This document shows, piece after piece, positions 10,711-22,154 of a stretch of 64,000 nt of DNA. How positions within the stretch are numbered: position 1 is the stretch's first letter; each line of letters opens with the position of its first letter. Source of the DNA: Leptoclinus maculatus (lineage: Eukaryota; Chordata; Actinopteri; Perciformes; Stichaeidae); contig JAVDOI010000011.1 in NCBI GenBank assembly GCA_032191485.1, forward strand, positions 3,360,101 to 3,424,100, in the 5' to 3' direction. The notes below the pieces were generated by a model. That model was not told the origin of the DNA, ran no database searches, and saw only the letters and a list, made by a program, of their open reading frames with translations. The position numbers were made by a program, and so were the translations under genes.

Positions 10711-10712
10711 TA
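9325..10712 (+). mobile_element. Non-LTR retrotransposon (LINE), CR1/L2/Rex1-like, copy 1
   Basis: This is a 5'-truncated LINE carrying the reverse transcriptase half of ORF2. Recognisable homology starts at about 9325-9340 and the coding frame runs to 10636. It is followed by GCACTACTACCTCTG and a (TA)n run. Compared with copy 2 at 26931-27777, about 170 bases of 3' UTR and the (GATTCT)n tail are missing. Sequence after about 10720 matches a different repeat instead. The clade is inferred from protein style only. Confidence 0.88.
10671..10706 (+). repeat. (TA)n in the LINE copy 1 3' UTR
   Basis: About 18 TA units follow the same 3' UTR words that precede the shorter (TA)n run of copy 2 (27574-27599). 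The tract therefore belongs to the element and has changed length between copies. Confidence 0.95.
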
Positions 10713-10721
10713 TATAATAAA

Positions 10722-10770
10722 GCTGTTTAGGCGAGATTCCTGCCCTTCTTGTGTCTGTAATTCAATTTAA
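10722..10770 (+). repeat. Dispersed repeat fragment abutting LINE copy 1
   Basis: GTTTAGGCGAGATTCCTGCC and CTTCTTGTGTCTGTAATT match the reverse complement of 3755-3815 with few differences. The LINE therefore abuts or has inserted into this other repeat. Confidence 0.6.
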
Positions 10771-12371
10771 AAATAGTAAAAAATGTTGCCTCTTTCTAGC
10801 TGTGAGAATTATTCATCCCCCATTTGTTGTGGTGTGGTTTCAGAGTACAAAATACAAAATACGATGGAGGCTCTACGGGATGCTTTTTTGGGGTAACTAT
10901 CATGTTTTTCCCAAATGATTTAAAGAGTTTTAGGCATCCTTGGCTTGTAAAATACAGTGCATATAATTGGTGGAAATAGGGAACAATGTCCCAGATATGT
11001 TTGGTCTGAGACCCTGAATGTTTACAACTTTTGTCTCCACCCCTGTCTCAAACTTTTCATAATTTGTCAAACCTCTTCAATTCTAAAGCTGTCTGTCGCC
11101 CCTTTACCCTCTTTGAATCTCCTTGCATCCACTCTGAGTTTATATCCTTCCCCCCCCCCCCCCCCCCACAGGACTATCCCTTTCAATATTTTTACCATCT
11201 GTCTTTCATCGGCTGGCCGCTACAGGGCCATTCAAACGCCGGGCAATAATTCTCTGCAGTTTCATCACCACGAGTGACACCTTCCATTGATTAGTGCAGT
11301 TTTAAATAAAGGCACTTCACATTGATGTAAAATCCAATAAGGGTATAAAATAGTCCTGCTCATTGATTTGCAACATCACTCACAATAACCTAATATATAA
11401 AGGGATATTAAAGGGATATCTTACGCAGGATGCAAAATCTATGACTGGTTAACGCTAGTTTATACTTATTGTCTCACATGATAAATATTTGACAAACAAT
11501 CACACAAACATGCCTTGGTCAACTCCCATTGTTTCTCTGTTTGTATTTCTATGTGGGTCCGTATGGAGAAGCAGCATGTGGCAGCGACCTCTTTTGCAAC
11601 ATTGAACAAAAATGTGAGAAAGTTGTTGCTCTGTGTCTTTATTTACCCTTCATAATAACAGCTCTTATTTTGATTTAGGGGTGCAGAAGGGTTTAAAAAC
11701 AATATTTCTGAAGTAGCTTCAGGATTGATCAAAAATGTACTAAAACTAATTACTCAGGGAGATGTTTTGTGATGCTGTTGTGAGACAGCATGCAGGAATA
11801 ATATATTACAAGATCATTAGACAAAGGCCTGTGTGCCACATTTGAGTAACAACAACATTCTTGTTATTCAAATGCTGAAAAACAGCTATGTCCACGTTGC
11901 AAAATCACTGATTTTGCCTCTTAGCGGGTGACATCTCTCATGTCAGCCTCTGCCATCAGTGTACAGTTCAGATGAGACCTGATGAATGAATGTGTGGCCG
12001 TGTTTCTCCCAACCATTTAGTATTCAAACAGTGAGCACCAGGTGCTGCTACAAGACTGTGTTGCTGATGACACAGCACTGAGCTACAGCGTCCCATTATT
12101 TTTGCTGCTGTTCCATACATGCTGTTTGCCAACGCAGCGTGCCAACGAGATATCCCCAACTCTCATGAATAATACAGCAAGATGGCCTCGGCTCCCCTGC
12201 CACTGTAGAAGCCCCCGATCTGTCACACTCACCTGGATATGACACACACTCCTGCTAAGGGGAATAAATGCTTGGTTTGTCTAGTTTGACATCCACACAC
12301 CCACACATTTCCAGTGTGAGAGAGGCAAATACACTTATTTTTTTCAGTGCTGTAAACAAAAGTATTATATG

Positions 12372-12372
<1 letters not shown>
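10771..12372 (+). other. Intergenic, no gene recognised
   Basis: It holds a poly-C run at 11150-11167 and otherwise featureless sequence. The short open frames have no recognisable protein similarity or splice structure. Confidence 0.55.

Positions 12373-12373
<1 letters not shown>

Positions 12374-12411
<38 letters not shown>
12374..12411 (+). repeat. (CA)n microsatellite
   Basis: About 19 AC units. Reading frames across it are artefacts. Confidence 0.96.
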
Positions 12412-12413
<2 letters not shown>

Positions 12414-12714
12414 TTCTTTTAGATTGTGAGTTGAGGAGGGAGATGTATGAGAGATGGGAGTCAGTGAGGCTGACCGAGCTCGCTTCTCTTGGAGAGCTGG
12501 GTGATGTGGAGGAACACACCGTAATTATGTCCCGCTGTCTGGTTCAGACCTGGGAGAGACATCCTGCAGGTTTCTGACGGTCGACAAACACAAAATTATA
12601 AGTACATCGTAGCAATCGGTGCCAGGTCGAGTATCTGTCAGCAGCTCAGCATCTCACAGCGCGACGGGACACAGTAATGACTACGGCGGCAGCGGCTGGT
12701 GTACAAGTACCGGT

Positions 12715-12915
12715 TTGAGTGGAGATGGCCACTCGGAGATACGATGACCTGATTGAAAGGTTGCTGGTTGGAAAGCAGGAGCTGGAGAAACCCGGGGACC
12801 AGTGCTCCCAAGTTGGTTAGCACGGCAACTTCTTCCCACAAGCTGAAGGGGCTCATTGGGGTGCTCTTGAGCAAGTTGCTTAAAGCTGCCACACTCATCA
12901 GATGCTCTACCGACA
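12715..12915 (+). mobile_element. Degenerate tRNA-derived SINE-like sequence
   Basis: GATTGAAAGGTTGCTGGTTGG resembles a decayed pol III B box region, and GTGCTCTTGAGCAAGTTGCTT about 110 bases later matches a body motif common in fish SINEs. A relative of that body motif (TTGAGCAAGGCACTTAAGC) is at about 44590. The A box is not convincing, so the call is tentative. Confidence 0.4.
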
Positions 12916-12919
12916 GACA

Positions 12920-14460
12920 TGCGGTTCTGGTTTGTCTGTTGCTCGACCACCAAGACAAATCATTTGCAGTCCTTTTTGTGTCTACCTGGCCGATGAAACA
13001 TCCACCCAATTAACTTGCTAATGTCGTGTCATTTTCTAACATTATTCCACTTGGCTGGCTTGTTTTAACCTTCCTCACCTTACCCGTAACCATAATGAGT
13101 GTTCCTTTACCCTCACAGTCTTTGTCATTACTCTGCCGTGCTCTTTATTTTGTTGTGTAATGCTGATCATGTGCATTCGTCTTGGTTATGCAGCACACTT
13201 TGTTTGTTTCCAAAATGACCCATGAAAACAAATAATCACAGTTCTGTTTGTAAGTGATCAAGCATTGTAATCTTTCATAAAGGTATTCACCGTATTTTTG
13301 AGCACACTGTTGTCTTCAGAGGGGATTTATACTGTGTATAAATTCTGTCGCTATACGAATAAAGCCATTACTCACTGATTACTCCATTCACTACAAGGAC
13401 TGTGGTGTTTCTCTCCCTCAAACTGTTTCGCAAAGGAAAGGTCAGGTTGTCTTTTGATTAAGAGATTCTTTTTATAATATAGAAATGTAGCTTATTTGCG
13501 GTAGATTGGTGCCAATGTAGGTTACATGTTTGATAGATGTATTGCAAATACACGAAAAGATGGCGCTTGTAACATGCTGCTAGTAGAAACATGAACAAAC
13601 TCAGATGTAGGATATTGTGTACTTGCTGTTGATTTGGCAAAAACATATTCAACAGCAAGAATACAATAGAAAGAAACTACTCTGAGCTGAATAGCACATT
13701 CACCAGCTAGAGTTACGCTGCTTTCTGTCAAAATGTGATTTCCCAAAAGAACTTAAAAAAGGGACAGTGTGCACAGCCAAATCCAGCAGGATGCTCTCTC
13801 TATTCAATGTAATAGATTCTATGTTCGGCACGGAGGAGTGGAATGCACAACCACTGCACTTCATCAATGTGCAGAAGTCATTCACCATCAAGGCATCACC
13901 ACTCTTTAGAGTTACCTTACTGATAATCTTCTAAAGTCTGATTGATCAGCTTTGAAGAAAAGGTTATCCGGCCTCTCTTACTTTGTGATCGCAACGGTTA
14001 TGAAAATGTTTCAGTGAGTGTGATGGTTTCAAAACACTTCTTCTTAACTTTTGAGGGACTGAGCTTCAGGAAAGATAAAATCTCTCTGGAAGATTTAGAT
14101 AACAAAAAAGTGTCTGAAGTCCACCAGAACAACTTCAAATGCTCCTTTAGTCTGTGAAACTCTACTGGAGGGAAGAAGGACATCACTCCAGAGGATATTT
14201 GATGACGGTGGAGGGGAGAACAAACACACTGGTTCAAAATCCCATAATGTTCTAGATCTGGTGACTATGAAAGGTCATAGTATATCACTCATACCGTTTG
14301 TATACCCGGTGATAGTCATTGAGTCAGTTATTGATGTAGCATGTATTTACAACAAACAACACAAAGTGCTTCACAATTCAAGACAAACACAAGACGTGAA
14401 ATACAGACAAAATAGAAGAGTGATGCCTTTAAAAGAGATGGAAAAATGAATCAATGTCCA
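12920..14460 (+). other. Intergenic, no gene recognised
   Basis: No exon, RNA or clear repeat family is recognised. Base composition is ordinary for the window. Confidence 0.5.
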
Positions 14461-14836
14461 CAGATTTCAAATCTATTGGATAGTGGATCCTAAAGTGGGA
14501 GTTGCCATAGTCAGTGTCCAAGTGCCACGGCCCATGCACCACCATCATATCAGGAACTAAAGAACACAGACATCTCTTCAAGTCACAAAGATAAAATACA
14601 AAAAGTGCAAGTACTGCATCCAACAAATGAAACATTAACTCAACTGTGTTAGGAGTATGAATCAAATATGCTTCTCTGGAGCAGTATTAAAACCTAATGC
14701 TCTGCTCTCACTTCTTTGTAATTTGTCATGATATCTGTGTTCCTTTGTTCCTTGTGTGATGATGGGGTGTGGCACTTGGACACTGACTTTGGCAACTCCC
14801 ACTTTTGGATCCACTATCCAATAGATTTAAAATCTG
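14461..14836 (+). mobile_element. Fold-back/MITE element with about 110-bp inverted arms
   Basis: The left arm (14461 to about 14573) and right arm (about 14729 to 14836) are reverse complements with a few mismatches and indels. Examples are CTATTGGATAGTGGATCC against GGATCCACTATCCAATAG, and TCAGTGTCCAAGTGCCAC against its complement GGCACTTGGACACTGA. About 155 bp of unrelated sequence forms the loop. There is no coding capacity. Superfamily and target duplication are not clear. Confidence 0.85.
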
Positions 14837-14839
14837 GTT

Positions 14840-17800
14840 GAACCAATTATCCAATGAGAATGGCTCACTTGTTGTAGGTTGACTATCGGTGTGTTTGCCT
14901 CTTAGTCTTCCTCCTCTTTGACTCAGATGAAGACACAGTAGTGTTGAGACGTTTAGTGCGTTTGCACAAATTAAAACACTGTAAATCAGTCGTTGTGCTC
15001 CAGTCCGTTCTTTTCCCTTTGGAAGTTTCCTGTCCGGAAGCTGGGAGGCACCTGATTCAGCCGCACGCTGCTGGAAGATATACAAGGAAACTCTGTTTAA
15101 CTGTAGGTACAACATGTTTGTCACATATTTGTTTCTTTTTTACTGAGAAGTCCTTTCCCACTCAGTGCATTCAATGAGCCAAAATCGATCTTGTGCTCTG
15201 AAATAATTAAGTTTCAACACTATGTCTTGTACCAGACAATAGCAGATCCTTTTTGATCTACAATTTCCTGCATTTGCTTCCTGTCATTTCCTGTTGTAAA
15301 AATCAGTTAGCTTCGGTCTCCTTCTTTACCACTCGCAAATGTTGTTGTTGTTTTGGTCTCCAGCTGTGACAGCCAGCGCCATCCATCCAAATTGTTTGGA
15401 CTGATTTCCTTCAATCTTGCCAGAGGACGCACTGTAGCTCCATCCCCTCCCCGGGGTCTCTCTCTCTCTCTCGTGGACTTTGATGCTTTTGAGACATAAA
15501 TCCTGGGCAGCTTTTTCCGCTCATCCCCGAGCTGTGTCAAGCACCACTTTGTTGCCATTTCAATTCTTCGTTTCATTGTGGCAGCTTCCAAAATGGGCGC
15601 TTGGAGAGTTTCGGCCTGGTGCGAGTTTGTTGATTGCAGTGCTTTATGACTTGTAAATGTGTCTGGTGGCTGGGCATGGAGTGGTTTCTTAATGGGAGCT
15701 TATCAAAGCAGTGGGCAGCAGGGGAGGAAAGAGACAGATAACAGGCGCAAGATAGAGAAGGAGCTGGATGGTTCCACTACTGAGATACACACTCGGTTGC
15801 CAGTTTATTAAGACCATAGCTGAAACTAATACAGATCCAGTAAATCCGACATTCATTAAGGTTGTAATGTTCATTTTTTGCTTTGCTGTGTGATGAATTT
15901 GGTGGCTGTAGTTTGTGGTGTGTACTGCGTTGTACTGGGAGATATTTCTATTATTTAGTCTGATCAATTCATATCAGTAGGGGGAGACTGAATTACAGAA
16001 ACACAACTCTGTTTAATGCAATACCGTTTAACAGCATAACTGCAAATCATGATTTAAAGGAGAGTAAACATGAATTTAATTTTCTGCCTCATTCATCTTC
16101 ATCTACACTTGTATCTTCAATATCTAGTGGCAACATACCACATCTTGTTAATAATAACCTTTCTTGAATAAACAATAAATTGGATTTTCTTTATGTGAAT
16201 GAACCTGACCTGCACAGACTGGAGAACTCTCCTCTTATGCTTGCATTCCTTTGGTTGAGGATTTAGCACTTAGCACATTAGCTGTAGGTTTGAAAGAAGA
16301 GTGCATGATCATCCTGCAGGGAAAATACAAAAAAAACATCCTTTTGTTTTCCTCGGCCAACACTAGATGTCCCCATGAGCATTTGATAGAACTGAAACCG
16401 CTCAGCCTGTGCCATAGCACCCTTTAGATGTTCATGCATGTGCCTTTTTCCTCTTCAAGAGCATATCATGCAGATGCAAATGCAGAGAAGCAAGTGTGCA
16501 GACATCGCTAACGGGACGTAGAATACTACGCGCCCAGGCTAAACGCAGGGCATTACACGGTGATGCGTCCCAGTGGCCTGTGGAGAAAGTATGAGCTCTG
16601 AAAACAGAAAACTGGTGTATTGTGAGTCAGGTGATCTAAACAGAGAGGATTAGATGGGGAAGCTTCAGGGGTGTAACGTCTCAGATCTCACAGCAGCTCG
16701 CCCTAAAGTGGATTATGAAACTGATATTGTTGTCAGATGTTTTGCTGGAGGACGAGACATGGGAGGAAAAATAATCTCTGCTGGTAGACAGAGGAGGAGA
16801 CGCCGGTGGCTGATGTAGGATAAACGTATAGCTTGCCCGGAGTAAGACTTAAGATCACTGTGGAGAAGAAATGAAAGTGTATAGTGGCAGGTGGAAGGAA
16901 GAGCTGCGAAGAGAGGTTTCACAGGAGGGCGAAGTTGTGATTAGAGAGAGATTGGAGGCGAAATCCCAGGGAATCACCGGCATTTGTGCAGGTGCTCATT
17001 GAAGTCTTACTTTCATGGGTGTGAGGAAACAATCAAAATGGAGTTGGGGAAGAATCAAGAGCGGGATTGATACATCTGTGCCAGGGACTTTGGGTTTAAA
17101 GCTGGAGAAGGGCTGGGAAGTATAGAGTGTACTGTGGAAGCACCAGCAGATGTTCCCTTTTGTCGGCGCTGTAGTTAGAATTAATTAAGCCCCCCCAAAA
17201 GAAATCACAACAGTGTCCTCTTCTGCCCACCTGAATCTTCTGATTAACTTGTTTTAAAAGACGAGATCACAACATTTCAAGTTTCAGCAGGGGAGACAAG
17301 CTTTTATTAGCATATTCATCATTCCTCATGTGTTTTTTCAACACTATTTCTTGGTTGATGAGGCTCATTTAATTTGTAATGATTAAGTGATAATTAAAGT
17401 TTGTAGACGGATGAACAAAAAAAATGTGCTAGTGGAGTGATTTTACACATCAGTGGTAGCCATTGAGACGTAAAACAGTGTGTTCAGAGGAGGTGTTATT
17501 TTAAATAATGTGACGAAAGAAGCAAAGTTTTCTGAGGCATAGTACAGTCAACATCAAGCAACGCTGAAAACAAGAAATGTCACCGTATTATTGCATTCTT
17601 CCTACTTCTCCACACCTTAGAATCGATTTATTTGGAAAGAAAAAGCATGACTTTTGGTAAAAAATGCATTATATGGCTGTTTCAGGGCCATTTAGCATGT
17701 TCTGTAAGAAAAGATGTAAAGCCTTAAAGACCACAGGCTGCAACACGGAAATGAAATGAATTCCACCAAGCCAAAGATACAAAGGGAACTTATCTTGCAA

Positions 17801-20288
17801 AGGTTTTTCCGACTGACAAAACATTTTGATGTCCTGTTCACAGTCAGAAACGGTAAAAAGATAACACCCTGGATTCTGACTGAGGTTTGACATTTACAGC
17901 CAAATATCACCAGAAATCAGCTTTGTTGATTCCGATGTGCTGCATTCTGCAGTTTCAGACTCAAACTCAGAGACGCTGCAACAATGTTGATTAGAAATTA
18001 AATGACAACTAGAGTTAGAGTTTAAAACAAGTTGTGGGCAGTTTAAAAAGGACCAGCTGAACCAGAGTATCACCTTTTTAATTCACTGTCTTCTTCCTTG
18101 CAAAACCTGGCCCCTACATTATTACCCACAATGCAACTCGTGTCACTCGTTTCTCATATTTCTCATGTTTTAAACTACAAATTCTGGCCAGATGCTACAC
18201 ATTGTGTGAAATGAGACACACTCGTTGTTTTGGTTTTACGATCCACTGGTTTTACTGTTTCGGTTCACTCTCACTGATGTCTTCAGTAAAAAAGCTCTGA
18301 TTAGAAACCACTACATGCTAACTGCTACATGCTAACTGCTCAACACTGAACTGCAGCGACTTGCTTGTAAACATTGTGGAGCATTGAGCTGCTGCAGAAC
18401 CAGAGTTGGTGCAAAAGAGAATATTGGATTCAAATTCACCAGGTCAACAGAAACATGATGCCAAATGAAAGCTAATGTTGCTCCGTGTCTGCTGGATGTG
18501 TGACCTGTTTGCTAACACATCCACCGTAGCAAGAAGTTGCTAATTGATAATAAGTCAATTTCAGTTTTCATAGCTTGTCCAGCTGTCCCAAATGCAGCCA
18601 CGAAAATCCATGAAGACTTCTTTAAGGGAATCTATAAAAATATGCAACATGTGCATTGGATTGATTACATTTAATCTGTATTTAATAAGCATTTACTTAC
18701 AAAGATAAATGCTGCTAATTTGATTCAGAAGATGTTTGATCGTTACTTAATGATGAAAAAGGGGTGAGATATTCATCACGGATACTCCAGCAGTAACACT
18801 ATTACTCTATTAATGTATAATCACACTAATCCTGTCTTTCCTTAGAGGATATCTCAGTAGATTTATCAGTGAACATCTGTTTGAACCAACCAAATCAAAC
18901 TGTGCTGATTCGCAATTAAATCAAAGTACTGCTGATTATCCTTTTTTATTTCTTAAAACCAAAATTGATGTTTCTGAGTCAACTCAGACGACAATGATCA
19001 TTATTTATGCCGTAACAAGTAACAACTTATTTCAAAAAACAAGCAGTAATTAACGATGTTTGCTTTACTTACCATGTAAAGTAATGAGATGAGCAGCACC
19101 AATATGTTTTTGTAAGAACTTAACGATTCAAGATGTTGAGTTCCACTCCACTCCTTCGGTGTCAAATTTACTCAGAACAATACTAATAGCATCAATATCA
19201 CGCTTTACACTCAGATACTCAGCCGCGGGCAAATCCCAAAAGCAGTACGTGACAAACGAGCCGGTGTTCATTCACATCACTCACCACTTTATGAGACACA
19301 AGTCCTGCTTGTTCATTACGAGGCTGCTGTTTTACGTAAAAAACTGACTGTCTCCTGTCCAATTCATTGTGTAGCAGTTTCTCCAGGTTGTTTTTACTGC
19401 TCAGTGTGTTCATCACCTATTCGGATGTGTGAAAATGACCCGACTGAATAAACATCACATGAAATGATGGACAAAGAGAAGAACATGTCTTGAGTTTTGA
19501 AGATCATTTTTAGACATTTAAACAATGTTGTTGCCTGTCGGAGAGAAAGTAGATGTGAATGTAACACTGTCGCGTGTTGCTTGTAAGTATTTAAATCCAG
19601 ACAATTTTGCCGTCAATTTATTTATTATTTTCTCTATTATTTCACTTCATTTTTAGTGGAGACTTGGCACGACTCCTCCTCTACAGAGTTTATATTGTAA
19701 TGACAGATGGGATATATTATATCGACATATAGGCCAAAAATGTTCAGTAGCCGCAACCTCCGATCACGCGGACAAATCGGTTACATCATTTCTAGAACAC
19801 GCAAAAAAAGCAGTTTTAAAGTTTTTGGACCCTCATCTTAGTGTGAGCTCAGACACATTTTAAACCAAATTATTTTGTTAGCATTTTTAAAAACAGGATA
19901 TCTCTGAATGTACTTGTACAATGTCCTGACACTAAATGACTTGTATACTCTGTTTTTAAGTCTTTAGTCTCAATATGTGATGTTTTTTTGTTCCACGTTG
20001 TCGTGCTTTTCGTTCTTTTTTTGAATACCTTAAGAGGAAATTCTAGTTATAGGACCTTTTTACAGTTGAAATGTTGCATAAATCAAATTAGGGACCAGGT
20101 AGTATTCCAGCACAGAGAACTGCACACACTGCACATATAGGGCAATGAACTGAAAGTTAATAGAAGCAAAAGTTTGCCCATGGGCTTCATATATAAGGTT
20201 ATTCCATTCATAGACAGCCAGGTTTCATCCAAAGAGCAAGTCTGCATTTCTGGACAGAAATGGTGAATAAAAAAGTAATTATCTGATG
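14840..20288 (+). other. Intergenic, no gene recognised
   Basis: This is about 5.4 kb without a supportable exon. The longest minus-strand frame at 15307-15591 crosses a CT-rich simple tract and shows no family resemblance. No tandem repeats of note. Confidence 0.5.
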
Positions 20289-20289
20289 A

Positions 20290-21070
20290 CAGTGTTGGAA
20301 GAAGTTACGTGCACAGAACATTTTTATTAAAAAGTCCTGCATTCAAAACCATTCTGAGTAAAAGTATAAACTTATTAACAGCTAAATTTAAGTATTAAAA
20401 GTGAAAGAAGTGTTCAACAATGTTCGTAGCTATAGCTACGAAAAGCATTTCATGTAAGACGTTTATATCCCACAAAATCAATGGGACGGATAAAACACTG
20501 GACTTCTGTCGAGGAGAAGAAGCATGTTTGTGTCTCGTGTGTGACCACAATCACAAGAAGTTGATTTATTTGTTCTTTTCCTACAAATAGCAAGTATTTT
20601 TGTTGACTAAACCTTATAAGTTGATTGTAAAGACTGTTTGCACGTAGCATACACGTTGAGGAATAAAGTTTCTTTAGATATCCCATGAACCCTAGTATGA
20701 GTGCACTTTGCAGGAATAACTTGCTATGCAGTAAAATGGCTTCTGTAACTGATATGGTATTATACATTATATTATTGGGTTGATATTGATGTGTAAGGGT
20801 TTACGGTTTAAGCAGCATTTTAGTGTTGTTGCTGTTTAATGAAGCTACTTTTAAATACTTTATAACCGTGTTGGTATTTGAAAAGGTTCTAAAATGTTTT
20901 AATATATCTTTTGTTCTGCAAAAAAAAAACAGTAACTATTGATGTGGAGTAAATGTAGTGGAGTAAAAAGTAAAATATTTCCCCTTAAAAGTCTAATGTA
21001 AAATGAACATACAAAGTACCTAGAACCTTGAAGTACTTGAGTAAATTACGTTAGTTACATGCCACCAGTC
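20290..21070 (+). mobile_element. Nonautonomous DNA-transposon-like repeat (AAGTCCTGCATTC family), copy A
   Basis: The left part has AAAAAGTCCTGCATTCAAAA and GAGTAAAAGTATAAAC. The interior has GCAGCATTTTAGTGTTG, and the right part has GTGGAGTAAATGTAGTGGAG and TTGAAGTACTTGAGTAAATT. This is the layout of a very common acanthomorph repeat. Related copies lie at about 29575-30030, 31745-32000 and 43500-43745. Confidence 0.65.
20423..20442 (+). repeat. Perfect 20-bp palindrome
   Basis: TTCGTAGCTATAGCTACGAA is its own reverse complement. It lies inside repeat copy A. A near copy with one mismatched pair is at 54322-54339. Confidence 0.9.
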
Positions 21071-21880
21071 CCTGATGATGCAGTCTTGGTACACATTTAC
21101 ACAAGTATTTCTGTCAAATTTGTGGGTACGAACGTCTTCACAACACAAAGCGATGCCGTCACTGAAGTTAGAAACATCACTATGTCTTATGGTACCAAAT
21201 CATTTAAACATTAACAACGTCATCACATCGATCACACATCAAAAGCAACGTAAAACCTGTTGAAAATCTTGCAGACCTCCAGTTTTGTGACGTGTACTCC
21301 AGGGTGTGTCGGTACGGCGTGACATCACTGTTACAGGTGTGGTAAGAAGCGTGCAGACGAGCACGCTTCTCACCGCACACACTTTTAAATGCTGTAAAAC
21401 GCTGCTTTCAGCCTGGTGTTTAGTTACTCTTCAGTACAACCAGAAACTCAATCGGCATGACCTCTGCTCGCTCCTCAAAGCATATCCAAGCGAGACGAGT
21501 CCTCGCGTCGGTTGCTTGTTGCGTTTGGTCTAATCCTCACCTCCCCCGAGGCAAAATAAAAAGTACATAGGCTGTACAGCAAGAGCTGCCATGTTCGCTT
21601 GCTCTGCATAATGAGATGTGATCACAATATGGACAGAATGCAGACATGCATATAAATCACAGATGTAAGAGCAAAGGCGTGATTGGATTGTTCATTAGCC
21701 TCGTAGGAAATCCAAATTCATTGCACTGCATGGAGAAAATCAGGTCTCAAAAGGAGCTGTATTTAACATTCATACCATTAATATAACGTCAAACAACTAT
21801 TTAAGATAAAGAGTAATGTCTACCTGAGCAGAGAATGAAGTCGCCCTCTTTGTGTGTGTTGTAATCTGAGCTTCTCCTTG
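21071..21880 (+). other. Intergenic, no gene recognised
   Basis: Short open frames only; nothing recognised. Confidence 0.5.
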
Positions 21881-21884
21881 CTTA

Positions 21885-22091
21885 GTTGACACAGCCGGCC
21901 GGGTTGCTTGTGGTTTTAGTGCTTGTGAGCGTGGCTCACTGGGTAGCTCATGGCCGCCGCTCTGCACTGCTCACATATGGCGGTTACACCTGATAACGCT
22001 GTCCTGACCGTTGGTGTCGTCGCGGAAGCATAGCACCTGCCCTCCGGTTTCCCCCTCAGGTAACCACTGTTAGCTCAGTACACGTTCAGTA
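21885..22091 (+). repeat. Dispersed repeat, copy 1 (relative at 43945-44095)
   Basis: The shared words ATGGCCGCCGCTCTGC, GGAAGCATAGCACCTG and TTCCCCCTCAGG occur in the same order and spacing class at about 44002-44084, showing that both are copies of one unnamed element. Confidence 0.65.
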
Positions 22092-22154
22092 CTGTTAGCG
22101 CTGTTAGCGCTGTTAGCGCTGTTAGCGCTGTTAGCGCTGTTAGCGCTGTTAGCT
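22092..22154 (+). repeat. Minisatellite, seven 9-bp units
   Basis: Six perfect CTGTTAGCG units are followed by CTGTTAGCT. Each junction creates AGCGCT, a 6-bp palindrome. It begins right after the dispersed repeat copy, whose own sequence contains CTGTTAGC. Confidence 0.97.

Noticed and set aside
15307..15591. Minus-strand 94-codon frame with basic composition
   Set aside because: It crosses a CT-rich simple tract, has no recognisable domain, no matching splice sites, and no neighbouring exon.
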